A stretch of DNA of 15,599 nt from CAZNNH01 sp964574335 (GTDB lineage Bacteria > Acidobacteriota > Vicinamibacteria > Fen-336): the NCBI GenBank assembly GCA_964574335.1, contig CAZNNH010000147.1:1-15599 (forward strand). The letters are read 5' to 3'. Made by a program: the position numbers and the translations under genes. The notes under the pieces are model-generated. The model was given only the letters and a program-made list of their open reading frames with translations. It had not been told where the DNA came from and ran no database searches. Position 1 is the first letter of the stretch. Every line of letters starts with the position of its first letter. Below, piece after piece: positions 15,118 to 15,599 of this stretch.

Positions 15118-15408
15118 TCAGCGCCCGTCGCGGCGCTCCTCGAGCAGGGCGTCGAGCGCGGCTCGACCCCCGGTGGCGCTCCCCGCGGGCGGTCGTAGGA
15201 GGGACGCACGAACCCGGCCGCGTCCCGGGATGAGCATCCCGTCGCGCACGAGGCGCGCTCGCCGCGATCCCCGCTGCTCGGCCCTGCCGATCGGGACGAT
15301 CTTGGCCACAGGCCGCCCCCGATTGGTCACCACGACCTCGTGGCCCGCCTTCACTCGCTCCAGATAGCGGCTCAACCCGGCCTTCAGCTCGTCGACGCCA
15401 ACCTTCAT
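15118..15408 (-). CDS. Phd/YefM-family antitoxin-like protein without an adjacent toxin
   Basis: This is a 96-residue protein. Residues 1-45 match the Phd/YefM dimerisation and DNA-binding fold: VDELKAGLSRYLERVKAGHEVVVTNRGRPVAKIVPI, with the typical helix, then VVVTNRGRPVA strand. The C-terminal part (RAALDALLEERRDGR) resembles the toxin-binding tail of antitoxins paired with PIN-domain VapC toxins. In such operons the toxin directly follows. Here only 54 bp separate the stop from fkp, too short for any toxin, and nothing toxin-like precedes it. It is therefore an orphan antitoxin, a remnant of a degraded pair or a solo regulator. The ATG at 15408 has no Shine-Dalgarno. Confidence 0.82.
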   Translation of the reverse strand: MKVGVDELKAGLSRYLERVKAGHEVVVTNRGRPVAKIVPIGRAEQRGSRRARLVRDGMLIPGRGRVRASLLRPPAGSATGGRAALDALLEERRDGR

Positions 15409-15411
15409 GTG

Positions 15412-15443
15412 ACCATGGTTGTGACGAACGCGGCGGCCGTCAA
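15412..15443 (-). promoter_or_regulatory. Candidate antitoxin promoter with overlapping operator
   Basis: On the minus strand TTGACG (15438-15443) and AACCAT (15415-15420, poor match) are separated by exactly 17 bp, and the start would fall at or next to the ATG. The perfect palindrome ACCATGGT (15412-15419), and direct GTGAC repeats at about 15409-15413 and 15421-15425, overlap the -10. That would suit autorepression by a Phd-type protein. The evidence is weak. Confidence 0.3.
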
Positions 15444-15457
15444 GAGCTGCGGCTCTT
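15442..15457 (-). terminator. Hairpin just downstream of the partial propeller gene
   Basis: The stem AAGAGC/GCTCTT (6 bp, TGCG loop) begins 3-4 nt after the stop of the minus-strand partial gene. The transcript-direction sequence after it is ttgacgg without a U-run, so it may be a weak terminator. Its last two bases overlap the candidate -35 of the antitoxin. Confidence 0.4.
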
Positions 15458-15460
15458 CCG

Positions 15461-15599
15461 CTACCGGTCCCCCGGCGAGACCACCAGCGGCTCGATCCGC
15501 TCGCCCTTCGGCGCGCCCGGGCCCGCTACCACCCGTCGTTTGCCGGTGGACAGGTCGAGGGAGGCGATCTCCCCGGCCGGCCCCCTGAACAGCGCGGTG
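15461..15599 (-). CDS. C-terminal end of a beta-propeller-like protein (5' part outside window)
   Basis: Only the last 45 codons are present; they end in TAG (15463-15461). The segment GEIASLDLSTGKRRVVAGPG has the pattern of a propeller blade strand-turn (I-x-x-L-D-L-x-T-G-x-x-R-x-V), as found in TolB/WD40-like repeats, DPP-type peptidase N-domains and secreted propellers. The family cannot be assigned from so little sequence. It reads in the same direction as the antitoxin, 52 bp upstream of it, but the intervening hairpin and candidate promoter suggest a separate transcript. Confidence 0.6.
   Translation of the reverse strand, partial: TALFRGPAGEIASLDLSTGKRRVVAGPGAPKGERIEPLVVSPGDR

Overview
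The window is very GC-rich, with strong third-position GC bias, and almost every base is coding. It appears chromosomal and bacterial. A Hanks-type kinase with a multi-domain tail, PilZ domains, a eukaryote-like tandem phosphofructokinase and a bifunctional fucokinase/GDP-fucose pyrophosphorylase all suggest a large-genome, GC-rich soil or sediment lineage such as Acidobacteriota or Myxococcota/Desulfobacterota. This placement is an inference; no rRNA or other marker gene is present. No tRNA, rRNA, CRISPR array, transposase or phage gene was seen, and no gene-free stretch exceeds about 125 bp.

Left region (1-2763): the 3' part of a two-domain 6-phosphofructokinase (+) converges on a stand-alone cyclic-nucleotide-binding protein (-), with an imperfect 20-bp inverted repeat between them. 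A divergent 122-bp spacer with a recognisable promoter then leads to a small TFIIB-type zinc-ribbon protein (+).

Middle-left (2764-7748): a two-gene minus-strand operon. A TTG-started GT-C-like membrane protein carries an N-terminal PA14-like lumenal domain and a C-terminal beta domain. It overlaps by 7 bp an 831-residue cytosolic protein with two four-cysteine zinc ribbons and no assigned function.

Middle-right (7860-12135): a plus-strand operon of three genes. The first is an unusual fusion of zinc ribbon, Ser/Thr kinase, two PilZ domains, J-domain and TPR. The second is a probable ankyrin-repeat lipoprotein whose TTG start overlaps the kinase stop (TTGA). The third is an exported metallo-beta-lactamase-fold hydrolase. 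This is the most distinctive locus in the window and looks like a signalling or envelope module.

Right region (12139-15599): a full-length fkp-like bifunctional L-fucokinase/L-fucose-1-P guanylyltransferase (-) ends 3 bp from the convergent hydrolase. Its start lies against a REP-like palindromic sequence. Upstream are a Phd/YefM-family antitoxin with no adjacent toxin and the last 45 codons of a beta-propeller-like protein (-).

Only two groups look like co-transcribed units: the GT-C/zinc-ribbon pair and the kinase/ankyrin/hydrolase trio. Links among the other genes (for example GDP-fucose from Fkp feeding the glycosyltransferase) are speculative.
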